From: Nosema muscidifuracis
Lineage: Eukaryota; Microsporidia; Nosematidae
NCBI GenBank assembly: GCA_028335825.1
Contig: JAIOKI010000025.1
Location: 124,001 to 188,000 of the forward strand
Direction: 5' to 3'
Length of the DNA stretch: 64,000 bases
The notes under the pieces are model-generated. The model saw only the letters and a list, made by a program, of their open reading frames with translations, was not told the DNA's origin and did no database searches. The translations under genes were made by a program, and so were the position numbers. Below are positions 50,305 through 61,225 of the stretch, in pieces; the stretch's first letter is position 1; the number at the start of each line of letters is the position of its first letter.

Positions 50305-51540
50305 CACCAGGTTGATTCTGCCTGACGTAGTCGCTATTCCCTAAGATTAACCCATGCATGTTTTTGAAGAAGTATATGAAAAATGGACTGCTCAGTAATA
50401 CTCACTTTATTTTATGTATATTGATGATAACTACGTTAAAGTGTAGATAATTGTATACAGTAAGAGTGAGACCTATCAGCTAGTTGTTAAGGTAATGGCT
50501 TAACAAGGCAGTAACGGGTAACGGTATTACTTTGTAATATTCCGGAGAAGGAGCCTGAGAGACGGCTACTAAGTCTAAGGATTGCAGCAGGGGCGAAACT
50601 TGACCTATGGATTTTGTCTGAGGCAGTTATGGGAAGTAATAGATATTGTTTCATATTGTAAAAACATATGAGGTGATTAATTGGAGGGCAAATCAAGTGC
50701 CAGCAGCCGCGGTAATACTTGTTCCAAGAGTGTGTATGATGATTGATGCAGTTAAAAAGTCCGTAGTTTATTTTTAAGAAGCAATATGAGGTGTACTGTA
50801 TAGTTGGGAGAGAGATGAAATGTGACGACCCTGACTGGACGAACAGAAGCGAAAGCTGTACACTTGTATGTATTTTTTGAACAAGGACGTAAGCTGGAGG
50901 ATCGAAGATGATTAGATACCATTGTAGTTCCAGCAGTAAACTATGCCGACGATGTGATATGAGTATTTGTATTACATAATAGAAATTAGAGTTTTTTGGC
51001 TCTGGGGATAGTATGATCGCAAGATTGAAAATTAAAGAAATTGACGGAAGAATACCACAAGGAGTGGATTGTGCGGCTTAATTTGACTCAACGCGAGGTA
51101 ACTTACCAATATTTTATTATTCAGCGAGAATGTTATTTGAGAATGATAATAGTGGTGCATGGCCGTTTTCAATGGATGCTGTGAAGTTTTGATTAATTTC
51201 AACAAGACGTGAGACCCTTATAGACAGACACAATCAGTGTAGGAAGGAAAGGATTAAAACAGGTCCGTTATGCCCTCAGACATTTTGGGCTGCACGCGCA
51301 ATACAATAGATATGAATCTTTATGGGATAATATTTTGTAAGAGATATTTGAACTTGGAATTGCTAGTAAATTTTATTAAATAAGTAGAATTGAATGTGTC
51401 CCTGTTCTTTGTACACACCGCCCGTCGCTATCTAAGATGATATATGTTGTGAAATTAGTGTAAACTACTTGAACAAGATGTATTAGATCTGATATAAGTC
51501 GTAACATGGTTGCTGTTGGAGAACCATTAGCAGGATCATA
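50305..51540 (+). rRNA. Small subunit (16S-like) rRNA
   Basis: 1,236 nt, the same length as the left copy. It starts CACCAGGTTGATTCTGCC and ends AGCAGGATCATA, and contains GTGCCAGCAGCCGCGGTAA and GTACACACCGCCCGTCGC. Transcribed rightwards, away from the left unit. Confidence 0.96.
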
Positions 51541-51763
51541 TCGAGTAACAGTTATTATACTAATGTATTTATATATATAGATTATATTTTTATATTTATA
51601 TATATATGTTATACTATTATATATTAAATTTATATATAGATTATACTATTATATATTTATATTTATATTTATATTATATTAATGTATATTTATTATATTA
51701 GATTATACTAATATGTATTTATATATATATATGTTATACTAATATATTATCATTTTATTTTAC
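51541..51763 (+). other. ITS between SSU and LSU, right arm
   Basis: About 223 bp of nearly pure A/T with repeated blocks such as 'atatatagattata' and 'tatgttatacta'. It is about 45 bp longer than the left ITS and arranged differently. Confidence 0.85.
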
Positions 51764-53328
51764 CCACACATGGGATCAATAGGATGCCACAGCGATGAAG
51801 GTCGTAGATGAATACGAAAGCATTGTTACCGAATATATACAGATGTGTATAGAGGACCCTTTGAACTTAAGCATATCATTAGAAGGAGGAAAAGAAACTA
51901 ACCAGGATTTCTGTAGTAGCAGCGAGTGAACAAGAAGCAACCCGTGATTGTAATCCTATTGGAGATGTAAATCACTATTTTATTACTTATTTGTACAGAA
52001 TATAATATTCGTTAGTTGAATAAAATAGTAAGTATCAGCGAGTAGGGCTGCTTGGTAGTGCAGTCTGAATACAGGTAGAATGAGATATCTAAGGTTAAAT
52101 ATAATGGCATACCGATAGCAAATAAGTACTGCGAAGGAATTTGTGAAAATGTGTGGGGCAGCCTTATGTTTAAGGACTCGTCTTGAAACACGGACCAAGG
52201 AGATTATAGTTATAGCAAGATAATGGCTCAGTCGTTATTAATATGACAAGTTATAACTATAAGACCCGAAACACAGTGAACTATGCATGTTCTGGTTGAA
52301 GATAAGCAACAGTTTATTGGAAGACCATAATCATTCTGACGTGCAAATCGATGATTTAAGATGTGTATAGTGGCGAAAGACCAATCGAACTGTGTGGTAG
52401 CTGGTTCACAGCGAAATGTCTCTCAGGACAGCAGTCATTGTATATAGGACATAGATGTAGGACACTGTTATAGTCTCGACTATGAGAAATCTTTAATTCT
52501 ATGGTCTTCTGTAGATTAGGTTTACAGAATGAATCTATTGTATGACTAGTGGGCACATGATTGTAAGAATGATGTGCAAAAAGGGATGAACCTTATGGAA
52601 CATTAAATATTCTAAATAGTAGACAGTATACCATAAATATGATGAATACATTGAGACAGTAGGGCGGTTGTTATGGAAGTAGAAATCCGCTAAGAAACGT
52701 GTTACAACGTACCTACCGAATGTATTATTGTATAAAATGGAAGAAGATGACTACTTTTATGAGATGTTTCTATATGAGTATTTAGGTAGCTGTGCAATTT
52801 GTTTGTATTGAAGTATATGTGTGAATGTATATGGAAGAAACAAATGGGCCGATCTTGGAGGCAGTAACAATATATTTGTATAGATATAGACTAGGGTTTT
52901 CAATGGTATTGAAGTGAGTCGGTGTTATTGTAAAAACAAAGAAGATCAATAGTTCTTCACTTGACTACTGCAAGGCGACTTGATGATGACAGTATATAAG
53001 CGGTGTAAGAAAAATGAATTAGACTGTGTGTACGTATGGATTGTCATGATAAGAAATACGTGTTGTATATATATACTTGATAAAAAAGAAGTAGTGTAGC
53101 CGTACCTATACCGCATCAGGTGTCTTTGTATCATAACAGATATTTTAAATTAAAGTAAGTAAGGGAATTCGGCAAATTAGATCTGTAACCTTGGGATAAA
53201 GATTGGCTCTAGCATGCTAGAACTTTTACTATGTAAGGAATCTGACTGTTTATTAAAAACATAGCTTTTTGTATTACAAGAAGTGAATTCTGCCCAGTGC
53301 ATTTATTGTTAAAGTTGTGTAAGCGAAT

Positions 53329-53381
<53 letters not shown>

Positions 53382-53480
53382 TTAATTGGTGACGCGCATG
53401 AATGGAGCAACGAGATTCCTACTGTCCCTACTTACAATTTTGTGAAACCACGAGACAAGGGAACGGGCTTGTTGTATATC

Positions 53481-53512
<32 letters not shown>

Positions 53513-53947
53513 TTAGTATGTTCTAATAATTATTCGGTATATTGTAGAGAGGTGGGAGATGATTTGTGAAACCACTAGTATGTTTGAATATTTGTTTATT
53601 TGGATATATGGGGAGTTTGGCTGGGGCGGTACAGCTGTTAAAAAGTAACACAGCTGTCCTAAGGTAGATGAATGATGGATGGTAACCATCAGTTTATTAT
53701 AAGGGAATAAATCTGCTTTACTTTATACATATGACTGTATTTAGTAGGGAAACCTTGGCCTAGCGATCCCAATTACATTCATTATGTATTGGGTGATTGA
53801 AAAGTTACCACAGGGATAACTGGCTTGTAGCAGGCAAGCGATCATAGCGACTCTGCTTTTTGATTCTTCGATGTCGTCTCTTCTGATCATCGTAGTGTAT
53901 ATGTTACGAAGTGTTGGATTGTTCACCCGGTAATGAGGAACGTGAGA

Positions 53948-53989
<42 letters not shown>

Positions 53990-54235
53990 TAAGTATTTTT
54001 GAGTGAACTTTGATAGTACGAGAGGAACTCTAAGTGATGACCACTGGTAGTGCGATTAACTATTAAGTTATGTTGCTTAGCTACGTCGTTTCGATTAAGG
54101 CTGAAAGCCTCTTAAGCCTGAAGCGTAGCTCAAAGATACATTTGGGAGAATACTACTCTATTAAGCAGAACTGTAAGAATGAAGGTGTATGCCGACATTT
54201 TGAGGTTACTGCTTTTTGTATTACAGTGTAGGTGT
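51764..54235 (+). rRNA. Large subunit rRNA with fused 5.8S-like 5' end
   Basis: About 2,472 nt. The 5.8S-like segment (GCGATGAAGGTCGTAGATG, about 51792) is continuous with the LSU. Conserved blocks include TTGAACTTAAGCATATCA near the 5' side, GGTAGCCAAATGCCTCGTC and TAGTACGAGAGGAAC near the 3' side. The 3' end is estimated from where arm identity falls off. Confidence 0.93.
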
Positions 54236-54367
54236 GTATGTAATTTTTATAGTCTAGATTGTTAATAAGAAATGTTACTAGGAATATATTCTATAATTAC
54301 TTTGCTCAAACAAAAATCAAATTTACATTAAAGTAAGGTGTAATTTAATTAGATGGTCATCCTGAAT
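54236..54367 (+). other. LSU-LINE junction, right arm, with ORF2-derived remnant
   Basis: The first 50 bp match the left arm, the next 50 do not. Then 54334-54358 (TAAGGTGTAATTTAATTAGA, then TGGTC) closely matches ORF2 at about 59613-59637, followed 9 bp later by the ORF1 start. ORF2-derived sequence therefore sits in front of ORF1 in both arms, but from adjacent, non-overlapping parts of ORF2. Confidence 0.7.
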
Positions 54368-56275
54368 ATGGGGTTAGACAATTGTAAAAAAAACACTCCG
54401 CAGAGATGCAGCACAAACGAGGACTTACCAACCTCAAAAGTACAGAAAGATAGTCAAACATCTTTACTGGAAGGAATTAAAAGTAGTTATGGTACTCTTA
54501 GCACTGGTAATGCGTTGTACTATGACATAAAAAAATTGAATAGTCTCTACTCAAAAACAGAAGTTTTGTTTGAAAAAGCAAGTAAAAATTTTTATCATAT
54601 TGATAAAGAAAAGAACAGAGATATTTACAACATCTCTAGATACTCATTAAGTCTGATAGACTTGATTAAGCTCCAAGATGCACATGTTAATTCGTGTCAA
54701 CGTGAGCTGAGTACACAAAAGAAGAAGTATGAATTACTTCAAAAACAAGTGAATGATCTCATCAACCGTGTCAATTATGATGATGTCAATAAAGTAAACA
54801 CTGAGTCAATGAATGAAGTGAAGCAGGAAACTGCAATAAAAGACAAAGATCGAACTCCTCATCCGGATAACTCGATTGTAAAAGAGGATGGTAAGGTCAC
54901 CATGCCATCTCAAATAACAAGCATTGGATCGCCCAAGTCCTCTGCACTATCAGTCTTCCTTTCAAAGGTAGCAAAAGCCTCTTGCAAAGGCAGGAAACCA
55001 AAGAGTCTCATTCTTTTAAAGAGAACATCTGAAGAAGGATGGACAAAGGTCGTAGCCAGCTACGGAAGATCAGTAGTGGTCAAAAAAGATAGTCTATTGG
55101 CTGATAAAATGGAAGTTATCGATGACAACAGATATACCTCACTAATGCCTGATTGGATTCGTAACATTAACAACAGTGAAGAGTCATCTGATGACTCTAA
55201 TGATAAGAGTTATCCCTTAGCTTATCTAGGGGATCCTAAAAGACAACAGAGGTCGAAACGCCTTGATAAAAGTAACTACCCTCTGAGGCTATCAGAGGAT
55301 GTAAAAAAAGAAAAGGAGCCGAAACACTCCATAAAAGATAGTATACATCTAGATGCCAATATGTGTAATCTAGATGTTATCACAAAAGGAGGTCTCCAAG
55401 GGCCTATGATAGTAGACCACAAAGCGACTGACATCTTAATTGAGTCTGTAGAGTCCTTTGTGGAAACAATAAAAGAGGAACAAATTTCTAAGTTGCATAA
55501 CTTGCAAGAGACTAAGAAAAATGTTGTACTCAACAAAAAGGAGAAGTCGAAACGCTTCACAAATAAAAACTACCCTAAGGTTGGCAAGCCAAAGGATGTT
55601 CCAAAAGTTCCCAGTAAAACCACTAAGGGAAGTGTGGTATCACACAAACAAAAGAAAAATCTCTTAAGGAGACTTAGAGAAGATTCAGCTCATAAAAAAG
55701 TTGAAATAAAAAATTTTATTGCCCCTAAAATGAAGGACAATAAAGATAACAAACCAGTAAAGAAGAATACTGGAGAAAAATGGACAGATAAGCTGTCTAG
55801 AGAAGAACTCCTTAAAATCATGTTTGAGGGGAAGAAACCAGCCGAAAATAAGTATCGGCTGGTTACAATGGAAGGTCTACCATCAGGGGAAGGCCATAAA
55901 AATTTAGCTGTCTGGGCTAAGATACTAGGTGTTAAGGAATCAGATATTCCTTACATAAAAGATGTCAGTGGGAAGACGATCTTTTTAGTAAGATATGAAG
56001 CTGTTCTGAGAGTGGCAGACAGTCTTTGTAGAATTGCTGAGGGAGTCAGATGCCTGTCTGAGCCAAATGCTTTGAGACAGTTCTTGTCTCATAACAAAGA
56101 TAAAATAGTAACAGATCTTGCTGTTATTAAAAAAAGTTGGAAGTCTTTTGTTCCTCTGCAAAAGTCTATAAAAGTTATAGTACGATGTCTTAATAATTTG
56201 GAGACAAGTATGTTAAAAAAGTTTGCTTTAGATGATGAAGCTATAAAAGATATTCTGAAGGCTAATAGACCCTGA
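54368..56275 (+). CDS. LINE ORF1 protein, right copy
   Basis: 635 residues from MGLDNCKKN. An upstream in-frame ATG at 54353 would add five residues, but that stretch is junction sequence not shared with the left copy, so 54368 is preferred. The protein appears identical to the left copy; one silent DNA difference was noticed near 54966. Coiled coil, basic middle with NYP-containing repeats and the C-terminal WAKILGV...IPYIK domain are as described for the left copy. It overlaps no other gene and lies 178 bp before ORF2. It is probably a nucleic-acid-binding partner of ORF2; function not shown. Confidence 0.88.
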   Translation: MGLDNCKKNTPQRCSTNEDLPTSKVQKDSQTSLLEGIKSSYGTLSTGNALYYDIKKLNSLYSKTEVLFEKASKNFYHIDKEKNRDIYNISRYSLSLIDLIKLQDAHVNSCQRELSTQKKKYELLQKQVNDLINRVNYDDVNKVNTESMNEVKQETAIKDKDRTPHPDNSIVKEDGKVTMPSQITSIGSPKSSALSVFLSKVAKASCKGRKPKSLILLKRTSEEGWTKVVASYGRSVVVKKDSLLADKMEVIDDNRYTSLMPDWIRNINNSEESSDDSNDKSYPLAYLGDPKRQQRSKRLDKSNYPLRLSEDVKKEKEPKHSIKDSIHLDANMCNLDVITKGGLQGPMIVDHKATDILIESVESFVETIKEEQISKLHNLQETKKNVVLNKKEKSKRFTNKNYPKVGKPKDVPKVPSKTTKGSVVSHKQKKNLLRRLREDSAHKKVEIKNFIAPKMKDNKDNKPVKKNTGEKWTDKLSREELLKIMFEGKKPAENKYRLVTMEGLPSGEGHKNLAVWAKILGVKESDIPYIKDVSGKTIFLVRYEAVLRVADSLCRIAEGVRCLSEPNALRQFLSHNKDKIVTDLAVIKKSWKSFVPLQKSIKVIVRCLNNLETSMLKKFALDDEAIKDILKANRP

Positions 56276-56453
56276 AAATAAAATTCTGAATATTGATTTA
56301 TTACGATTCACTCTAAGGAATCAAAAAACTTCTTTATTTAAGCTTCTTAGAAGCAACAAAAGTATTTGTATTGATGTAAGTTACAAACTTATTAAATTCA
56401 AAAGTAAATGTCATTCGAGATCCCTCGGAGTAAAATCTTTAAATTATAATGTA

Positions 56454-59400
56454 ATGTTTAATTTAAGAAAAAAGATCAAGCTTAACAGCTTACAAAAGAA
56501 GCTCTGCTTAGTAAAGGCCTTGGCAAGCCATATTAAGATTCCAGAGTTACAAAAGCAACTTACAAGAATAAATCCAGTTTTAGATAACTGTATTGTAGGT
56601 AGTAAAAGACATCGCAGACGTGATACAACATTTACTTTCTTTGTTGTAAAGAAAGTACAAAAAGACAACTTCATTAATGCATTAAAGCAGTTAAACATTA
56701 ATGTGTTAAAAGAAAAACCAGCTAAGTTTAAGCAGGTACAAAAGTTAAAGACTCTTGACAAAGTTAAGCTTTGTAGTCTTAATATAAATCATCTTTATGG
56801 GAAGAAGGAAGACTTAGAGATCCTTTTGAAAGTAGAGAAACCATCAATCTTATGTCTACAAGAAACATGGAAGAAATCCACTGTTATTGGAAGACTAGAA
56901 AAGTATATGGTAGTGGAAACACCTGCCATAGGTAAAAACAAACCAGGTTTAATGACCTTGGTAAGAAAAAGTGGAGCAGTGAGATGTTCTAAAAAAGGTA
57001 ATGATGACAACATCCTACAAACGGTTGTTGAATTCAAAACAAGTATAGGATGGACAAAGATACTAGTTATCAATGTCTATGTGCCACAAGATAGAGAGCT
57101 TAAGCAATTAACTCTCATAAAATTAATCAACCTTCTTAATATTGAGAAGAATAAAAGATCCTACAAGGAGATTATAGTAATGGGAGATATGAATTGTAAA
57201 GATTCAACTCTCAAACAAAAGCTTGTTGCTGGAGGTTTAAATCCTCTTATCAACTACAATAGAGTATCAGGAACTAGAATCCTGAGTAATGGTAAAGTCT
57301 CAAAAAGACGTATTGATACGATCTTTAGAGTCTTAAATCAAGACAGTGAGAGGGTTACTATCTCACAAAGATGGGCTGTAGGAGATCATCTACTACTTAG
57401 AAGATATATAACTCTTCCTTCTCCAGTAGTAGAGACATCTTTTACATATAACAGAAAGAAGATGCAAGATCCTCTTATTGAAGAGAAATTGAGTCAGCTT
57501 TTGAATAGGAAACTATTCACAATAGAAGAACTCCCAAGAGTTTTAAAAGAAGTATGTACAACTGAGAAGGTGTACGATAAAGTTAAGGTAAGAAAAGGAT
57601 TACCTATTAAATGGAAGCACATTAATGTGTATAAAAGATTTAGACTTGCCACAAAGCAAGTACTAAAACAATGGAATGATGCAAATGCTTTTAGGTATTT
57701 GACATTAAAAAAAGAAGTTGAGGAAACAAGAGTGAAGGTTCGGCGAGAACGAGCTAATCTCTGGGCCTTTAATGGCATAAACCTCTATAAAAGTAATCAC
57801 TCTAGAGATTTCTGGAAGTGGCTAAAGGGTATGTCTAACACATCAGTTAGACTAGACAATGTTTGTCTTCAAGACGAGGAGGGCATAGCTCACAATGAGC
57901 AACAAAAGAAGCTAGAAATAGCTAACAAATTTTATGCTAAATTAGCAACATCAACTGTAGATAGTGACTCTATATACAACAAAAGTCTTTTAAAAGAGCC
58001 TCCTGATGACGTCACAATGGAGGAATTAATAAAAGCTACAAATAATTGTGGCAATAACAAAGCAGCCGGTCCGGATGAAATTCCAACTGAGCTATACAAG
58101 GTACTACTTAGGCCTAGCCTAGTAAATAAAAAGCTGCCCTCATTCCTGGTGGATGAGATCAACAAATTTATAACAGGTGCCAGCCCACCTGTTTATTGGA
58201 GTGCTGCTGATATGGTATGCCTCCATAAAAAGGGAGATGAAACAGATATCAACAACTATAGAGGTATTGCACTGATTAATACAATCAGTAAAATATACCT
58301 AAAAATAATCAATGATAGACTTACACAGTTTGTCGATACAAATAACATTCTTTCTCCTTATCAGGCTGGATTTAGAGCAGGAGAAGAATGTATGAACCAG
58401 GTAGCAACCTTATTAGAAGTTGTTAAAAGAAGAGAATTTCGAAGTCTGAAGACATATATGTGCTTCATAGACTTCGAAAAAGCTTATGATAATGTTAGCC
58501 ATGAGCTATTATTTAATAAGCTACAAAAGTATTGTGTACCAGAATATCTGATAAATACATTGAAAGATATATATGGTAACACACAAATGAGAATCCGCAT
58601 AGGTGGAGATATAAGCAGTGGCTATAGCTACAGAAAAGGTGTGAGACAAGGATGCCCTTGTTCTTCAATGTTGTTCAATCTGTTTATTAATGACATTTTT
58701 GATGACATGACAAAAGTGATTGTACCTCGATCAACAATAGCAATACCAGGACTGATGTTTGCAGATGACATTGTTGTCTTTGGTGATTCAAAAAATGATT
58801 TGGAATTAAAAATTCAACAAATCAGCAAATGGGCAGTTGACAATCAAATGAGAGTTAACTGTAACAAAAGTGGTATTCTCGTATGGAATACCAATACAAG
58901 CTATGAGTCAGAAGATATCTCTATAGATATTGACTTTGGAAGGATCTGTGAAGTCACAGAATACAGGTATTTGGGTGTTTTGATTAAAAGAAGCACCCTC
59001 GAAGATCATCTTGTAAAAGATGGAGCCTTTAGAGGCAAAAAAGCATTAGAAGCATTGAAACCAAAGCTTCTTAACAAGAGTATATGTATTCCGTTTAAGG
59101 GAATACTAATAAAGAATGTACTAGTACCTGCACTCATGTACGGTAGTGAGTTATGAGGAATGTCTAGCACAAGATCAGGGAGAATCAGTAGGATTCTCAG
59201 AAAAGCTGTCCGGATGATATTCTGGACAAAAATAGTTCCATTAGATAGGATAATGGATGAGTTCTGTATTAACAGGATTCAAATACAAGCAGCTCTAAAT
59301 CGCTTTAGAGCACTGAGGAAGTGGAAACACAACAAAACTATAATCTCGGAATTTGTAGAACAAGTTCCAAGAGCTAAAAAGACTACATGGAGTTCAAGAA

Positions 59401-59972
59401 CTCGACGGTGGTGTAAAAGATATGTCGGACACGACTATGAAAGTATTGACTACAAAGTAGCCAAACAAAGAATAATAGAGGTATTGAAAGGTAGGAGATC
59501 CTATAATACTACCATAGCATCCTCAATAGCAGCACAGTATGATATATTTGAGTCTCAACTCAAGTACATACTAACAAAAATTAGTAAAAGACAGATAAGG
59601 AATTACACCAAAATAAGATGTAATCTAATTAGATGGTCTTCTGCGTTAGCTAATGCTCGTAGAATCCCTCAGTATTATAGAGAACATTGCTTTCTATGTG
59701 AGGGAGAACAGGAAAATCTTGAACATTTCCTGTTAGATTGTCCATCCTTGTCTGAGACAAGATCTCTTTATGAGAACAAAATTACAGAGTTAAATTCTTT
59801 AACTCTAACAAAAATAGAACGAGTTAAGATGATCATTGGGAATATAAATGACATTAAAACTTCACCAACAGAAAGAAAAGCTCTACTTGCAAGAGTAGAA
59901 TTTCTTGATAAAATGATAGTACAAAGATATATCATTGTACAACAAAAGAGTAGACTTCATGTCTCATCATAG
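56454..59972 (+). pseudogene. LINE ORF2 (APE endonuclease-RT), right copy with one stop
   Basis: About 1,172 codons from MFNLRKKIKL. The APE endonuclease (residues about 100-340) has NINHLYGK, CLQETW (about 134), GDMN (about 242) and GDH (about 309), and would nick the target DNA. The RT (about 520-830) has NNKAAGPDEIP, NYRGIALINTISK, FIDFEKAYDNVSH (about 670), RQGCPCSSMLFN and FADD (about 767). The C-terminal finger CX2CX8HX4C has CFLCEGEQENLEHFLLDC (about 1079). An in-frame TGA follows SEL at 59154-59156, where the left copy and the 32.6-kb fragment have TGG (W). Endonuclease and RT lie upstream of it, so a 900-residue product lacking the finger could still form. Several amino-acid differences from the left copy cluster after residue 415. 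Confidence 0.93.
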
Positions 59973-60290
59973 TAAAATCTGATACAAAAGTAGCTAATTT
60001 ATTAGCAACAAAAGAATTAAATTCTGACCTGGGAGGGGTTTGGCTTAAAGCTGCATATTATGCCGTAGCATTCCGCTGAACTGAGTTGTGTTCTTAAATG
60101 GTGTATTGAACCAGGCGATAACCCAAAATCCTGCTGAACGCAGGTCTCAGTCATTATGATTGATGGATTTTAATTAATCCTAAGGGGTTCCCAATCTTCC
60201 TACAAGCAAGGCCTTCATGGTATGCTAGTGTGTGTCACAAAATATTGGATGTAGAAGTTTTTACTTGCTGTGTGGCTTTTCTCTCTTATC
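59973..60290 (+). other. LINE 3' untranslated region, right copy
   Basis: Nearly identical to 26223-26532. The hairpin CCTGC(tgaac)GCAGG is at 60130-60144. The only GC-richer noncoding stretch in this part of the window apart from rDNA. Confidence 0.7.
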
Positions 60291-60340
60291 TCAATAAATC
60301 ATTTTATTTTTTTTTTTTTCCAATAAATATTTTTATTTTT
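60290..60340 (+). repeat. LINE 3' tail of A/T-rich units, right copy
   Basis: Two CAATAAA-starting units (about 60291 and 60320) separated by T-runs. It ends about 30 bp before the DPM1 stop codon. Confidence 0.65.
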
Positions 60341-60366
60341 TCATTATTATTAATAACTTTTATTTT

Positions 60367-61059
60367 TTATGTTAAAAAAAGTCTGAAGACAGATTTTACA
60401 AAATTAAAAATTTCTCCCTTATTTAGTTTAGATACACCGTATCTTCGTTCATAAAATACGATAGGTAATTCAGATATACTACATTTCATTTTTTCAGCAT
60501 GATATAGAAGTTCCATTTGTATTGAATACCCACGAGAAGGTGCTTTATCTAACAGTAATATTAATACCGGAGTTTTATACAATCGAAAACTTCCAGTTAA
60601 ATCTGTAGATTTTAAGTTTAAAAAGAAAGATGCAAAGTTGTTTGCTCCTCTACTCACTAATTTCCTATATAATGACCATCCATAAACACCACCATTTTTT
60701 ATATATCTTGATCCTATAACGATATCACTATTATTTTCTTTTTGTTTTAGTATCATGTCTTGACAATAGAGTGGATCATGTGATAAATCTGCATCTAGTA
60801 TAAATGTAAATGGATATTTGCAATATTGAAGTGCTGCCTTATAAGCTGAACCCAGGCCTTTTTTTTCTGTTCTGTATATTAGTTTAATAAAATCATGTTT
60901 ATTTTTCATCACAAGATCGTGTGTTCCATCCGGACTTCCGTCATCCACTATAATAATTTTAAAATCTTTTTTTATACCTTTCATTGTAGATTCAATAAGT
61001 TTGATAAGTGTAAGAATATTTTCTTTCTCATTGTATGTTGGGATGATAAAATTATACAT
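60367..61059 (-). CDS. DPM1: Dolichyl-phosphate mannosyltransferase catalytic subunit
   Basis: 230 residues. A family-2 glycosyltransferase that makes dolichyl-phosphate mannose from GDP-mannose at the ER membrane, the mannose donor for O-mannosylation, GPI anchors and late N-glycan steps. Visible motifs are PTYNEKEN (7-14), DDGSPDGT (about 39-46), the metal-binding DADLSHDP (about 88-95), GSRY (about 117), DLTGSFRLY (about 153-161) and the C-terminal YERRYGVSKLN. There is no C-terminal membrane segment, and the length fits the short soluble type that needs small membrane partners such as DPM3 in animals; no partner gene is seen here. CCC lies directly before the ATG. The 3' end converges with the right LINE. 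O-mannosylation is widely retained in microsporidia. Confidence 0.95.
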   Translation of the reverse strand: MYNFIIPTYNEKENILTLIKLIESTMKGIKKDFKIIIVDDGSPDGTHDLVMKNKHDFIKLIYRTEKKGLGSAYKAALQYCKYPFTFILDADLSHDPLYCQDMILKQKENNSDIVIGSRYIKNGGVYGWSLYRKLVSRGANNFASFFLNLKSTDLTGSFRLYKTPVLILLLDKAPSRGYSIQMELLYHAEKMKCSISELPIVFYERRYGVSKLNKGEIFNFVKSVFRLFLT

Positions 61060-61062
61060 GGG
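61060..61062 (-). promoter_or_regulatory. CCC start-proximal signal of DPM1
   Basis: On the coding strand the sequence reads TTTACCC then ATG. CCC-like motifs just upstream of the start codon are a known microsporidian expression signal. This supports the chosen start. Confidence 0.5.
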
Positions 61063-61225
61063 TAAACAAATTACAAGAAAGTTTTTTGACGTAACAATAT
61101 TTGCAGGAAAAATATAAAATAGTAAGGTAGAATTAAAAACCTCTTACATATTTTTTATAAATATAAACAAATCTGAATGCCTTATAATTTTATACACTCA
61201 ACCATTAAATAAAAACTTTTACAAT

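Larger units (their letters stand above)
49016..60340 (+). repeat. Right arm of large inverted repeat
   Basis: Mirror of 26157-37835. The outer end falls at the LINE tail just before DPM1; the inner end fades at about 49016. The two arms are separated by about 11.2 kb of unrelated transposon relics. Confidence 0.95.
54334..60340 (+). mobile_element. APE-type LINE, right copy (one stop in ORF2)
   Basis: About 6.0 kb: ORF1 (54368-56275), a 178-bp gap, ORF2 (56454-59972), a 3' UTR and a tail of A/T-rich units. It is inserted between the LSU 3' end and the 3' end of DPM1 and transcribed towards DPM1. It is the more complete of the two copies: one in-frame TGA is the only coding lesion seen. Confidence 0.93.
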
